NCBI GenBank assembly: GCA_964019135.1
Contig: OZ025250.1
Location: forward strand, 46,717,174 to 46,781,173
Direction of reading: 5' to 3'
Length of the DNA stretch: 64,000 bases
Source of the DNA: Arenicola marina
Lineage: Eukaryota > Annelida > Polychaeta > Arenicolidae
In this document: piece after piece, positions 21,785 through 32,159 of the stretch
Numbering within the stretch: position 1 is the stretch's first letter
Layout: each line of letters starts with the position of its first letter
The notes under the pieces: model-generated
What the model was told of the DNA's origin: nothing
Databases searched by the model: none
The model's input: only the letters and a program-made list of their open reading frames with translations
Program-made: the position numbers and the translations under genes

Positions 21785-22364
21785 CTACAACCGTCAAAGA
21801 ACATCCGGTTACATTGCAATGTCGATTTCGTCTTTTGTAGCGAGTAACCATATAAACAGGACCACTTCACTATTTCGATCCCATCTTTTTGACCAATCTC
21901 TTATTTTGGCTAACATGTACTTAGTCCGAAACTTTACCAGTAAACATAACCAATTAATGTGTAGATAGGGGGTGGAGCAAGGGGGGTCGTGTTCCCAGAC
22001 CACGAAGAATAAATTTAAGGGCGGATACATCATATAAATTAGTGGTTTCCCGATTCACGGCTATTTAATATTAAAATTTCCCAGTTCATGATGAAAGAAA
22101 GTCCTTGATCACGACGGTCGGTTAATACCACATTCCCCATTGCCAGTTCACGAAGAATTATTTGCCTCAATCCCAGTTCACGGTGAAATGAAATCCCCAT
22201 TCCCGAGGAACGGAGATACCCCTTGCACACCCCTAGTTATATGTCAGGACCTGCCGTATACCCATAGCCATATAATTACTGTTGCGTGAGATGTAATGCC
22301 TGGGGTTATAGCCTACCTCCCACGGTGTCCTGTACGCGCTGTGTCGTCTGTAACAAAGACAAAA

Positions 22365-22496
22365 TGACGTCATATTACCACGTGATTTGAGCCAGTGCAG
22401 AACCGACCTCTCGATGCTCGTTACTATGGCAACAACGGTTATCAGTCAACAAATCAAACGGCGACACCACGTGTCCACGACTTCGCTTACCACGTG
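22365..22496. promoter_or_regulatory. cluster of CRE and CACGTG motifs
   Basis: TGACGTCA at 22365-22372 and CACGTG at 22379-22384, 22468-22473 and 22491-22496. A GGCAAC X-box half site lies near 22428. Close packing of such motifs is suggestive of a regulatory element, but function is unproven and no start site is known nearby. Confidence 0.3.
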
Positions 22497-23286
22497 ACCA
22501 ACTCAACGCTGATTAGTTAAAATAGTCGACGCCACATTTTGGGAAACCCCGAGAAACCCCCGAGATCTTTAGGTGATCAGCGGATTTAAAACTGTAATGT
22601 AAGAGCTTGAAGAGAGGGGATAACACAGGGGCGGAGACACATTCTAGTCGCTTAGTTTTCCTAGAAACACCGCGTGCAGTCATAAATAATAATAACGCTT
22701 TTAGATTTTGGTCATGCGACTTTTGTGTCTATTTCAGCATCCACGTGCTCATGATACTATTAACATCGTTCATGGAGCTATATCCTTGCATAGGGCGTGT
22801 CATTGACATAGAAATCATCTCTCCACAAAGGTGTTTCGGGCTGTCTCGTGGTCGGAGTAAGCCACTAATATTATGTGCATGGCAGAATACATTTTAATTC
22901 ATTTGTAAAGCCTCGATTGTTACTGCAAAGTAATGAGTTGCGACCCCCGACCGGTCATGTCAGGATACACTGACCCAGCAAACGTGAGAGTGAAAACCAC
23001 ATATACACGATTATGGCAAGTGATAATTAGATTACAATGCGTGGCTTCTGTTATTCCTGTCTGCTTTACTTAGTCGGTAGACGCAGGTAGGCCCTAGGTA
23101 CGAATGACGCAGAATACAGGCTGGTAACACAGAGTATCCAACACGTATGCAGTAAAAAGCTTCGCTTTCGTGTTGAATCTGATTAATTCAAACCCATAAG
23201 AAACAAAAGCTCTGAAACAGACGTCATCGGGCCTTGGCGCCGTGTCTTTATTGTGTCTAGACGCGTCTGGGTCTCCATTGTACAGT

Positions 23287-23350
23287 ACCGCCGGGGATCC
23301 AGGAATTTACAAAAGGGGTAGGGTGAGGGGGTGGGGGGGTATCGCGTATT
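23287..23350. mobile_element. GGATCC-type element end
   Basis: CCGCCGGGGATCCAGGAATTT resembles the family end seen at 16446 and 18543 in reverse, followed by G-rich sequence as in the other copies. The opposite end was not found. Confidence 0.35.
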
Positions 23351-23464
23351 TATGCACTATCAAGGCGAGGACGCACTGCGAACTTGCGATCGGAGTGGGG
23401 GGGGGGGGTTGTTAATCAATTTGTGCAGAAAGCATAGTGACTGCGCCCCCTGTGCCGATGGGGG

Positions 23465-23535
23465 AAGGCACGTGCCTTTTTGGCGCCCATTTTCCAGCGA
23501 AAAACGAAAGGGGGACGTGCTCCCCCTTTCGTTTT
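23465..23535. other. palindrome and perfect 15-bp hairpin
   Basis: AAGGCACGTGCCTT (23465-23478) is a perfect palindrome. AAAACGAAAGGGGGA (23501-23515) pairs exactly with 23521-23535 around a 5-nt CGTGC loop. Confidence 0.7.
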
Positions 23536-23777
23536 CGGAGCACGGTCGACCGCGATCGAACGCCTCAGCGAGAGTAGTCCCGCATTATAATATTCAATTC
23601 TGGACGACGATTCTTCTAAAATACGTGGTGATTACCTGTAAATATCGTTGCATAATAATTATCAATTATTTATCAATATTTTACACTATTTAGAGTGTGC
23701 TGTTATTTCCAAATTAGGGTTAATTATTTAGTGGATATGCCCGCAACAAATTGTTCGCGGCGGTCGATCGTGCTCCG
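23536..23777. mobile_element. possible small inverted-repeat element
   Basis: CGGAGCACGGTCGACCGC at 23536 is mirrored, with few mismatches, by 23753-23777 about 190 bp away. An AT-rich interior between inverted ends suits a MITE, but no target duplication is visible and no second copy is in the window. Confidence 0.35.
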
Positions 23778-24117
23778 CAACTCAACCCAGATTTCTGGTA
23801 AGTGTTGATTTCTTTAATCATAATGTCACCGTTTAGTGCGCGGCACAACGCGCTCCCTCCCCCGGCCACACCGGCGGCGATTGGGCAAAGGAAACTCCGT
23901 TCCTATTTGTCAGTCATTTCATGGAATTACCCGAAATATTAGGGGGGGTCAGACCTCCTGCACTGCAATAATCCGATATTCCCCTGTGCAATAGAACGTT
24001 CAACTGGGCTCGGGGCAGAGCGACATAATATCTGGTTTGCATAGGTTTTCGGTTTAAAATCAAAGTTCAAGTACGGATGAAAGTAGAACCGGGACATTCA
24101 GGAAAGGTTCGATTGGG

Positions 24118-24180
24118 ACCGGGTCCCGGTCGGTGTCCCGATCGGTGTCCCGGTCGGTGTCCCGGTCGGTGTATTGGTCG
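24118..24180. repeat. 12-bp tandem repeat, 5 units
   Basis: Unit CGGTCGGTGTCC, slightly diverged. Confidence 0.8.
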
Positions 24181-25255
24181 AGCGTTCGGTTTGGGAGGTC
24201 GCACTGTATAATGTCTATGACTGACCTGTGTTGAGGGTGTGATTGTCTGGAACGTCCCCTCCGTATAACAGTCTGAAACACAGCGAGACAGGCAGATCGA
24301 GAGATAAATAACAAAATAAGTTAACTTCTTCCCTTCCATACGAATGACATTTGTGACATTCTTAAAGATATTCAAACAGTTGTTTCCCGCCCAAATCCCG
24401 TCGAGCTCTAAACTTGACACAGTTCATGGCCTAAAGAGTGCAAGAAATTACTAAAAATTCATTGCGGTAAATTGATCTGCCCGATTGACCGTCACACTAA
24501 GCAAATAATACACTTTATGTTTTCTTGACTTATTTTTCTTAAAATAGCTACATTGTAAGTAGGAACTCATATACATTGATAAATTTAGGTTATGAATATT
24601 GCTTGGTTTGGAGAGCATATTACTCATATAGAACCCAGCACAAAACGTAGCCCAGAACACGTGATATTATCAAATGTAACTTAACTCGGTGGTCTTCAAG
24701 ATTAACAAATACTCTAATGCAAATATAACATTCATGCTCCAAATATTTTATAAAATGTCTACGAACCGTTACTTAAAGCATAGGTACTCCAAACGTAGAA
24801 GAGAACATGAATGTACTCTCTGAATTTGTGAACCGGTTATCCTGGTTTCCGTGTGTCTAAACCCATTAATCTCAACATTCTAGACACCTAATCTGTTGAC
24901 ATCTTGACTGCGTTCAGTGGCATTACACGCTGTTTACTAGCCTGGTATCTGTGCTCTGTGTCGACCAATGAAGACATTATACACATTACGTCATGACTGT
25001 TGATGGGCTTAGCCGGCTGTTCTACGACCCTCACCTTACACTCCAATATATGTCACGGTTAATTGCAAACAAAGCTAGGTCGTGGTACAAAGAACCCTGG
25101 GATTCTAAAATAACATTTGTAATTGACCGATCCGTAAGACCGAAGGTCATCGGTCCAAGGTTACGATAGAGGGCATGTTGAATCGTTTAGTGGACCATCA
25201 CACCTCGTCACACATTCGGGGATTGGTCGAGACGTCACACAACCCGCCGCAATGC

Positions 25256-25355
25256 GGAAGTGACTGGCCGTAACCTGGCCGAAGTCACGTGACTGGCCGT
25301 AACCTGGCAGAAGTCACGTGACTGGACCTAACTTGGCAGAGGTCACGTGACTCGG
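25256..25355. repeat. 29-bp tandem repeat carrying palindromic GTCACGTGAC
   Basis: About 3.5 units, each with the perfect palindrome GTCACGTGAC (25284-25293, 25313-25322, 25342-25351) and a TGGCCGTAACCTGG-like half. It starts within 10 bp of the 5' splice donor at 25361, inside the intron of the minus-strand gene. Palindromic CACGTG is a bHLH-ZIP (USF/MITF type) site. Confidence 0.8.
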
Positions 25356-25361
25356 ACTCAC

Positions 25362-25590
25362 CTGAGGTGGAGTTGCAGAGACTGACGGCGAAACGAAACG
25401 GAAAGCCGTAGCCATCCTCGAACAGAATATTGGTCCTCAGTGGCCGGAAGTCGTAGGGCTGATGTACTTCCTCCGAGAGGGACACTTCCGGTTGTGATGT
25501 CACAATGTAGGGGATGGGTCCCGGCTCCTGTTCGTTGTAGATGGCGAGGAACATGTCTGGTTCCAGGATGACTGGGTGGGTGAGGCTGAC
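25362..25590 (-). CDS. ectodomain exon of the membrane protein
   Basis: Runs from acceptor CCCCCAG|GTC at 25590 to donor TCAG|GTGAGT at 25361 and encodes 76 residues plus one base. The sequence is non-repetitive, with a PDMFLAIYNEQEPGPIPYI stretch, then acidic and aromatic residues, GYGFPFRFAVSLC and an N-glycosylation sequon (NST). It starts in phase 0, matching the donor of the exon at 49767, and ends with one base over, matching the terminal exon at 21784. An alternative acceptor (CACCCAG) would start it at 25571 but does not fit the upstream phase. The first 17 bases of the exon (GTCAGCCTCACCCACCC) are repeated with the acceptor in every unit of the adjoining array. Family not recognised. 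Confidence 0.7.
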
Positions 25591-26790
25591 CTGGGGGTGA
25601 GAGGACCACAGGGTGGGTGAGGCTGACCTGGGGGAGAGAGGGTCAGAGGGTGGGTGAGGCTGACCTGGGAGAGAGAGGGTCACAGGGTGGGTGAGGATGA
25701 CCTGGGGGTTAGAGGACCACAGGGAGGGTGAGGCTGATCTGGGGGAGAGAGAGTCACAGGGTGGGTGAGGCTGACCTGGGGCAGAGAAGGTCACAGGGTG
25801 GGTCAGGGTGACCTGGGGGTGAGAGGGTCACAGGGTGGGTGAGGCTGACCTGGGGGAGAGAGGGTCACAGGGTGGGTGAGGCTGACCTGGGGCAGAGAAG
25901 GTCACAGGGTGGGTCAGGGTGACCTGGGGGTGAGAGGACCACAGGGAGGGTGAGGCTGATCTGGGGCAGAGAAGGTCACAGGGTGGGTGAGGCTGACCTG
26001 GGGCAGAGAAGGTCACAGGGTGGGTCAGGGTGACCTGGGGGTGAGAGGACCACAGGGAGGGTGAGGCTGACCTGGGGCAGAGAAGGTCACAGGGTGGGTC
26101 AGGGTGACCTGGGGGTGAGAGGGTCACAGGGTGGCTGAGGCTGACCTGGGGGAGAGATGGTCACAGGGGGGGGGGGGTGAGGCTGACCCGGGGGAGAGAG
26201 GGTCACAGGGTGGGTGAGGCTGACCTGGGGGAGAGATGGTCACAGGGGGGAGGGGGGTGAGGCTGACCTGGGGGAGAGAGGGTCACAGGGTGGGTGAGGC
26301 TGACCTGGGGGAGAGAGGGTCACAGGGTGGGTGAGGCTGACCTGGGAGAGAGAAGGCCGCAGGGTGGGTGAGGCTGACCTGGGGTAGAGATGGTCATAGG
26401 GGGAGGGGGGGGGGGGGGTGAGGCTGACCTGGGGGAGAGAGGGTCACAGGGTGGGTGAGGCTGACCTGGGGCAGAGACGGCCACAGGGTGGGTGAGGCTG
26501 ACCTGGGGAAGAGAGGGCCACAGGGTGGGTAAGGCTGCCCCGGGGGAGAGATGAGCATATGGGGGGGGGGGGGGGTCAGGGTGACCTGGAGGAGAGAGGG
26601 CCACAAGGTGGGTGAGGCTGAACTGGGGGAGAGAGGGTCACAGGGTGGGTAAGGCTGACCTCGGGGAGACAGGGTCACAGGGTGGGTGAGGCTGACCTGG
26701 GGGTGAGAGGGTCACAGGGTGGGTGAGGCTGAACTGGGGAAGACAGGGTCACAGAGGGGGTCAGGGTGATCTGAGGGTGAGAGATAGAGG
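25572..26790 (-). repeat. 37-bp minisatellite made of 3' splice acceptors, about 33 units
   Basis: On the minus strand each unit reads CTCTCTCCCCCAG followed by GTCAGCCTCACCCACCC and TGTGACC. That is a pyrimidine tract, CAG, and a copy of the first 17 bases of the exon at 25590. The array sits in the intron just upstream of that exon and merges with its true acceptor. Some units carry poly-C inserts (near 26168, 26400, 26560). Resembles the mirage minisatellites described at splice junctions in amphioxus. Confidence 0.9.
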
Positions 26791-27081
26791 GAAGGAGGGA
26801 GGGAGGGAGGGAGGGGGTGGGGGCGGAGGGAGAGCATGAATCTAGTGAGTTCTGTTGAGGGATTCCCCTTTCAATCCGGGTTACGTCTTTGCCAAAGATT
26901 CGCCCTGTACGCAACAGGAAATCAGCTCTGACCAAGGACCTCTCCATTAACAATGTGGAACCGGAAACGAGAAAGTGGTTGGAGCGGGCAAAAACTGCGT
27001 CCAATCGGCACGTGTAAATAATACAGGGGACTGAGCATCGATCCTTGGGGTGGGGGGGAGGGGGGTGGGGGTGCTGGATTG
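26791..27081. other. intronic spacer
   Basis: GGGA-rich low complexity to 26830, then unique sequence. A minus-strand frame (26675-27004) has a non-repetitive segment around RADFLLRTGRIFGKD, but no good donor follows, so I do not call an exon. Confidence 0.35.
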
Positions 27082-27689
27082 CTGCGACTGTCGTCTCCAG
27101 CCGGCGCCGCTAGGTGGCGCCGCTAGGTGGCGCTCCCATTGTGTGGAGCTCTTCACGGTGGAGACCAACAATGGCGACAAATGAAAATTGGCGACTAACT
27201 TCCGGTTGAGCTCGATTCGGACCGGAAGGAGGGACATGGGGCGGGGCGGTTACGGGGAGATGCTGGTGGGGCCACGGGCTTGATGGTCTTGGGGCTTTGT
27301 GTTTTTTTACCGGTTGAAGATATACCACATCAAAGAAAGTATTTTTTAGTCTTGTCTTTCTGGTCCCTGGTGCAGGCCTGCAGTGTTGGGTACGGGGGGG
27401 GGGGAGGTGTAAGTCGGGTCGAGGAGAGAGGGAGGGGGAGGCGTAGTGGTGTGTGTGTGGGGTCGGGGATGACGGGTGGAGGATTGTAGGGGGACGGTTG
27501 TAATGAGTTTGACGGGTATTTTGAGGTAGTTATTTAAGGTGGCCACATTTAGATTTTCTCAGTGAGTGATGGTTATTCGTTGTCAGTTGGAGATGCTCGT
27601 TTGACGTTAGGATGGTTTTTTGAGGTTGCAACATTGATTTCATTTGGCAAGAGTTGTTTGAGGTGGTAATAGTTGTTTGAAATGTGATG

Positions 27690-28430
27690 GTTGTTTAAAG
27701 TAATTATGGTTGCACGGGCTCACAATGTAAATGTTGTAAAAAATGTAAAATGGTTGTTTTAGCTAAAATGGTTGTTTTAGGAAACTGGTTGTTTTAGATC
27801 AAATGGTTGTTTTAGATAAAATTGTTGTTTTAGTAGATAAAATGCCTGTTTTATGTAAAATGGTTGTTTTAGGTAAAATGGCTGTTTTAATTAAAATAGT
27901 TGTTTTAGCTAAAATGGTTGCTTTAGGTAAAATGGTTATTTTAGTAGGTCATATGCTTGTTTTATGTAAAATGGTTGTTTTAGGTAAAATGGTTGTTTGG
28001 GTAAAATGGTTGTTTAGGTAAAATGGTTGTTTTAGTAGGTAAAATGGTTGTTTTATGTAAAATGGTTGTTTGTTTAAGTAAAATGGTTGTCTTAGTATGT
28101 AAAATGGTTGTTTTAGGTAAAATGGTTGTTTTAAATAAAATGGTTGTCTGAGTAGGTAAAATGGTTGACTTAGTAGATAAAATGGTTGTTTTAGGTAAAG
28201 TGGTTGTTTTAGGTAAAATGGTTGTTTTAGGTAAAATGGTTGTTTTAGGTAAAATGTTGTTTTAGGTAAAATGGCTATAAATGGTTGTTTTAGGTAAAAT
28301 GGTTGTTTTAGGTAAAATGGTTGTTTTAGGTAAAATGGTTGTTTTAGGTAAAATGGTTGTTTTGGGTAAACTGGTTGTTTTAGGTAAAATGGTTGTTTTA
28401 GGTAAAATGGTTGTTTTAGGTAGAAAGATT
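27690..28430. repeat. 18-bp minisatellite (copy 1), about 40 units
   Basis: Unit TAAAATGGTTGTTTTAGG with variants (TTTTAGTAGG, TTTTATG). Units become more diverged toward both ends and grade into the open frame at 28475-28780 (ACAACCATCTTCACC on the minus strand). Confidence 0.9.
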
Positions 28431-28474
28431 GTTTGAGGCGATCATGGCTGTTTGAGGTGGTGATGTTAGTTGTT

Positions 28475-28780
28475 TCAGGTGAAGATGGTTGTCAATAATT
28501 TCTTGCCGCTATGATAACGGACAATATGTACTAGGCGTTGCCGCGGTGGTCTGTAACCAGGGGCAACGAAACAGAGAAGATCGAGCGCTTCATACGTGTC
28601 ATCAACAGCTAAAGTACGGAATAGTTTCTTTATGATGTACGGTAATACAGGTCTGTAGATTGAGTGTTTCGGTTGGGTAGGCGCCGGGCTGTATGCTGGG
28701 GATGGGACAGCTTTATCGACAGGCTGATGGTACAGTAAAGCCGAGTCCATTAAGTACGCTGAGGGTAGTGGCAGCGACAC
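28475..28780 (-). CDS. possible exon, unrecognised protein (copy 1)
   Basis: An open 101-codon minus-strand segment of normal, non-repetitive composition (for example KHSIYRPVLPYIIKKLF and EALDLLCFVAPGYRPP) that ends at TGA. CCCCCAAG precedes its first codon, so it could be read in phase 0 from the donor at 49767, but that route would bypass the transmembrane exon and no splice donor follows. It may be an alternative terminal exon, a separate gene fragment or chance. The whole segment recurs at 30696-31001. Confidence 0.3.
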   Translation of the reverse strand: MSLPLPSAYLMDSALLYHQPVDKAVPSPAYSPAPTQPKHSIYRPVLPYIIKKLFRTLAVDDTYEALDLLCFVAPGYRPPRQRLVHIVRYHSGKKLLTTIFT

Positions 28781-29025
28781 CTTGGGGGCGGAGATAACAC
28801 TATGAAGACGATCAGCGTCCCGTCAGTGGATACCGACAGGAAAGGCCAGACTGGGGGGGGGGGGGGAGGGGAGGGGGGGGGGTGAGGTAGTCAGATATTG
28901 GGGGATATATAATAGCCTGCCCCCAGTAGGGTTAAAGGGGTTACGTATTGTGTTTGCCTGGGAGGGTGACAGATATCAGGGGTAATCTCTTGGGGGGTGC
29001 CAACCCAAGGGTCACGTGCTAAGTG

Positions 29026-29225
29026 NNNNNNNNNNNNNNNNNNNNNNNNNNNNNNNNNNNNNNNNNNNNNNNNNNNNNNNNNNNNNNNNNNNNNNNNNNN
29101 NNNNNNNNNNNNNNNNNNNNNNNNNNNNNNNNNNNNNNNNNNNNNNNNNNNNNNNNNNNNNNNNNNNNNNNNNNNNNNNNNNNNNNNNNNNNNNNNNNNN
29201 NNNNNNNNNNNNNNNNNNNNNNNNN
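29026..29225. other. scaffold gap of exactly 200 N
   Basis: Fixed-size gap, flanked on both sides by copies of the same 2-kb block. Confidence 0.99.
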
Positions 29226-29889
29226 CTGCGACTGTCGTCTCCAGCCGGCGCCGCTAGGTGGCGCCGCTAGGTGGCGCTCCCATTGTGTGGAGCTCTTCAC
29301 GGTGGAGACCAACAATGGCGACAAATGAAAATTGGCGACTAACTTCCGGTTGAGCTCGATTCGGACCGGAAGGAGGGACATGGGGCGGGGCGGTTACGGG
29401 GAGATGCTGGTGGGGCCACGGGCTTGATGGTCTTGGGGCTTTGTGTTTTTTTACCGGTTGAAGATATACCACATCAAAGAAAGTATTTTTTAGTCTTGTC
29501 TTTCTGGTCCCTGGTGCAGGCCTGCAGTGTTGGGTACGGGGGGGGGGGGAGGTGTAAGTCGGGTCGAGGAGAGAGGGAGGGGGAGGCGTAGTGGTGTGTG
29601 TGTGGGGTCGGGGATGACGGGTGGAGGATTGTAGGGGGACGGTTGTAATGAGTTTGACGGGTATTTTGAGGTAGTTATTTAAGGTGGCCACATTTAGATT
29701 TTCTCAGTGAGTGATGGTTATTCGTTGTCAGTTGGAGATGCTCGTTTGACGTTAGGATGGTTTTTTGAGGTTGCAACATTGATTTCATTTGGCAAGAGTT
29801 GTTTGAGGTGGTAATAGTTGTTTGAAATGTGATGGTTGTTTAAAGTAATTATGGTTGCACGGGCTCACAATGTAAATGTTGTAAAAAAT

Positions 29890-30655
29890 GTAAAATGGTT
29901 GTTTTAGCTAAAATGGTTGTTTTAGGAAACTGGTTGTTTTAGATCAAATGGTTGTTTTAGATAAAATTGTTGTTTTAGTAGATAAAATGCCTGTTTTATG
30001 TAAAATGGTTGTTTTAGGTAAAATGGCTGTTTTAATTAAAATAGTTGTTTTAGCTAAAATGGTTGCTTTAGGTAAAATGGTTATTTTAGTAGGTCATATG
30101 CTTGTTTTATGTAAAATGGTTGTTTTAGGTAAAATGGTTGTTTGGGTAAAATGGTTGTTTAGGTAAAATGGTTGTTTTAGTAGGTAAAATGGTTGTTTTA
30201 TGTAAAATGGTTGTTTGTTTAAGTAAAATGGTTGTCTTAGTATGTAAAATGGTTGTTTTAGGTAAAATGGTTGTTTTAAATAAAATGGTTGTCTGAGTAG
30301 GTAAAATGGTTGACTTAGTAGATAAAATGGTTGTTTTAGGTAAAGTGGTTGTTTTAGGTAAAATGGTTGTTTTAGGTAAAATGGTTGTTTTAGGTAAAAT
30401 GGTTGTTTAGTAGATAAAATGGTTGTTTTAAGTAAAATTGTTGTTTTAGTGGGTAAAATGATTGTCTTAGGTAAAATGTTGTTTTAGGTAAAATGGCTAT
30501 AAATGGTTGTTTTAGGTAAAATGGTTGTTTTAGGTAAATGGTTGTTTTAGGTAAAATGGTTGTTTTAGGTAAAATGGTTGTTTTGGGTAAACTGGTTGTT
30601 TTAGGTAAAATGGTTGTTTTAGGTAAAATGGTTGTTTTAGGTAGAAAGATTGTTT
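29890..30655. repeat. 18-bp minisatellite (copy 2)
   Basis: Same array as 27690-28430 but with about four extra units around 30405-30480. A copy-number difference of this kind between otherwise near-identical blocks is what two VNTR alleles would show. Confidence 0.9.
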
Positions 30656-30695
30656 GAGGCGATCATGGCTGTTTGAGGTGGTGATGTTAGTTGTT

Positions 30696-31001
30696 TCAGG
30701 TGAAGATGGTTGTCAATAATTTCTTGCCGCTATGATAACGGACAATATGTACTAGGCGTTGCCGCGGTGGTCTGTAACCAGGGGCAACGAAACAGAGAAG
30801 ATCGAGCGCTTCATACGTGTCATCAACAGCTAAAGTACGGAATAGTTTCTTTATGATGTACGGTAATACAGGTCTGTAGATTGAGTGTTTCGGTTGGGTA
30901 GGCGCCGGGCTGTATGCTGGGGATGGGACAGCTTTATCGACAGGCTGATGGTACAGTAAAGCCGAGTCCATTAAGTACGCTGAGGGTAGTGGCAGCGACA
31001 C
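30696..31001 (-). CDS. possible exon, unrecognised protein (copy 2)
   Basis: Identical in translation to 28475-28780; see that entry. Because the block is probably an assembly duplicate, these are likely one locus. Confidence 0.3.
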   Translation of the reverse strand: MSLPLPSAYLMDSALLYHQPVDKAVPSPAYSPAPTQPKHSIYRPVLPYIIKKLFRTLAVDDTYEALDLLCFVAPGYRPPRQRLVHIVRYHSGKKLLTTIFT

Positions 31002-31249
31002 CTTGGGGGCGGAGATAACACTATGAAGACGATCAGCGTCCCGTCAGTGGATACCGACAGGAAAGGCCAGACTGGGGGGGGGGGGAGGGGAGGGGGGGGG
31101 GGGTGAGGTAGTCAGATATTGGGGGATATATAATAGCCTGCCCCCAGTAGGGTTAAAGGGGTTACGTATTGTGTTTGCCTGGGAGGGTGACAGATATCAG
31201 GGGTAATCTCTTGGGGGGTGCCAACCCAAGGGTCACGTGCTAAGTGAGG

Positions 31250-31705
31250 TCCTTGGGGCACCCGTTAGGGGCACCAGCCTGGGGCACCAGCCCGGGGCAC
31301 CAGCCTGGGGCACCAGCCTGGGGCACCAGCCTGGGGCACCCGTTAGGGGCACCAGCCTGGGGCATCAGCCTGGGGCATCAGCCGGGGTCACCAGCCCGGG
31401 GGCACCAGCTTGGGGCACCAGTCTGGGGCACCAGCCTGGGGCATCAGGCCGGGGCACCAGCCTGAGGCACCAGCCTGGGACACCAGTCTGGGGCACCAGC
31501 CCGGGGCACGAGCCCGGCGGCACCCGCCTGGGGTATCAGCCTGGGGCACCAGCCTGGGGCACCAGCCCGGGGCACCCGCCTGGGGTATCAGCCTGGGGCA
31601 CCAGCCGGGGGCACCACCCCGGGGCACCAGCCCAGGGCACCAACCCAGGGCACCAGCCCGGGGCACCAGCCCAGGGCACCAGCCTGGGCCACCTGCATGG
31701 GGCAC
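31250..31705. repeat. 13-bp minisatellite, about 35 units
   Basis: Unit GGGCACCAGCCTG with CCCG and TATCAG variants. Three units make 13 codons, hence the GHQPGAPAWGTSL-like open frames on the plus strand, which are by-products. Confidence 0.9.
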
Positions 31706-31924
31706 CAATGAAAACAAGATAAGAAAAGATTGCTCAGTGCTGGTGATCTTTACAAGGGCTGAGGCTAATTGGTCTGCTGTATGCTCTGCAATCTGATGAC
31801 ACTGTCCCCTCTAACCGTCCAGCGTGGAAGCCAACCGCTAGATCACGTGGGGGACTATTTTGCAGTGCCTATTTTTAGTCAATACTGGGTGCATAGCGGT
31901 CTACTTGCAGATCAAATTAAAGGG

Positions 31925-32115
31925 TACCCACCCCATAGTGCCCACCTCATAGTGCCCACCTCCTAGTACCGAGCCCATAATGCCCACCCAGTGGTACTCA
32001 CCCCATAGTAGGTCATAGTGCACACCCCATAATATCCACCCCATAATACTCACCCCACAATACTCAATTAATAGTATCCAACCCATAATATGCATCCCAT
32101 AATACTCAAAATACC
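31925..32115. repeat. degenerate 15-17-bp repeat
   Basis: Variants of CCCATAATACCCACC; about 11 diverged units. Confidence 0.7.
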
Positions 32116-32159
32116 CACTCCGTAATACCGCCCCATAATGACAACCCCTCACATGTCAC

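Larger units (their letters stand above)
21852..25250 (-). other. intron sequence of the membrane-protein gene (3.6-kb intron 25361-21785)
   Basis: No exon was found inside it. It holds degraded repeats around CCCAGTTCACG (22030-22210), three CACGTG sites and a TGACGTCA (22365-22496), a GGATCC-type element end (23287), a strong hairpin and a flanking inverted repeat (23465-23777), a 12-bp repeat (24118-24180), and otherwise ordinary AT-rich sequence to 25250. Confidence 0.45.
27082..29025. repeat. first copy of a ~2-kb block duplicated across a scaffold gap
   Basis: Nearly identical to 29226-31245, differing mainly by about 75 bp in the 18-bp array and in homopolymer length. It ends exactly at the 200-N gap. 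Most likely two alleles placed in tandem by the assembler. Confidence 0.85.
29226..31245. repeat. second copy of the ~2-kb block duplicated across the gap
   Basis: Corresponds to 27082-29025. It ends at CACGTGCTAAGTG, the point where copy 1 runs into the gap, and then continues into unique sequence. Confidence 0.85.

Noticed and set aside
26947-27328. Minus-strand frame around NRKLVANFHLSPLLVS as an exon
   Set aside because: No convincing acceptor or donor, and the overlapping frame is equally plausible; left uncalled.
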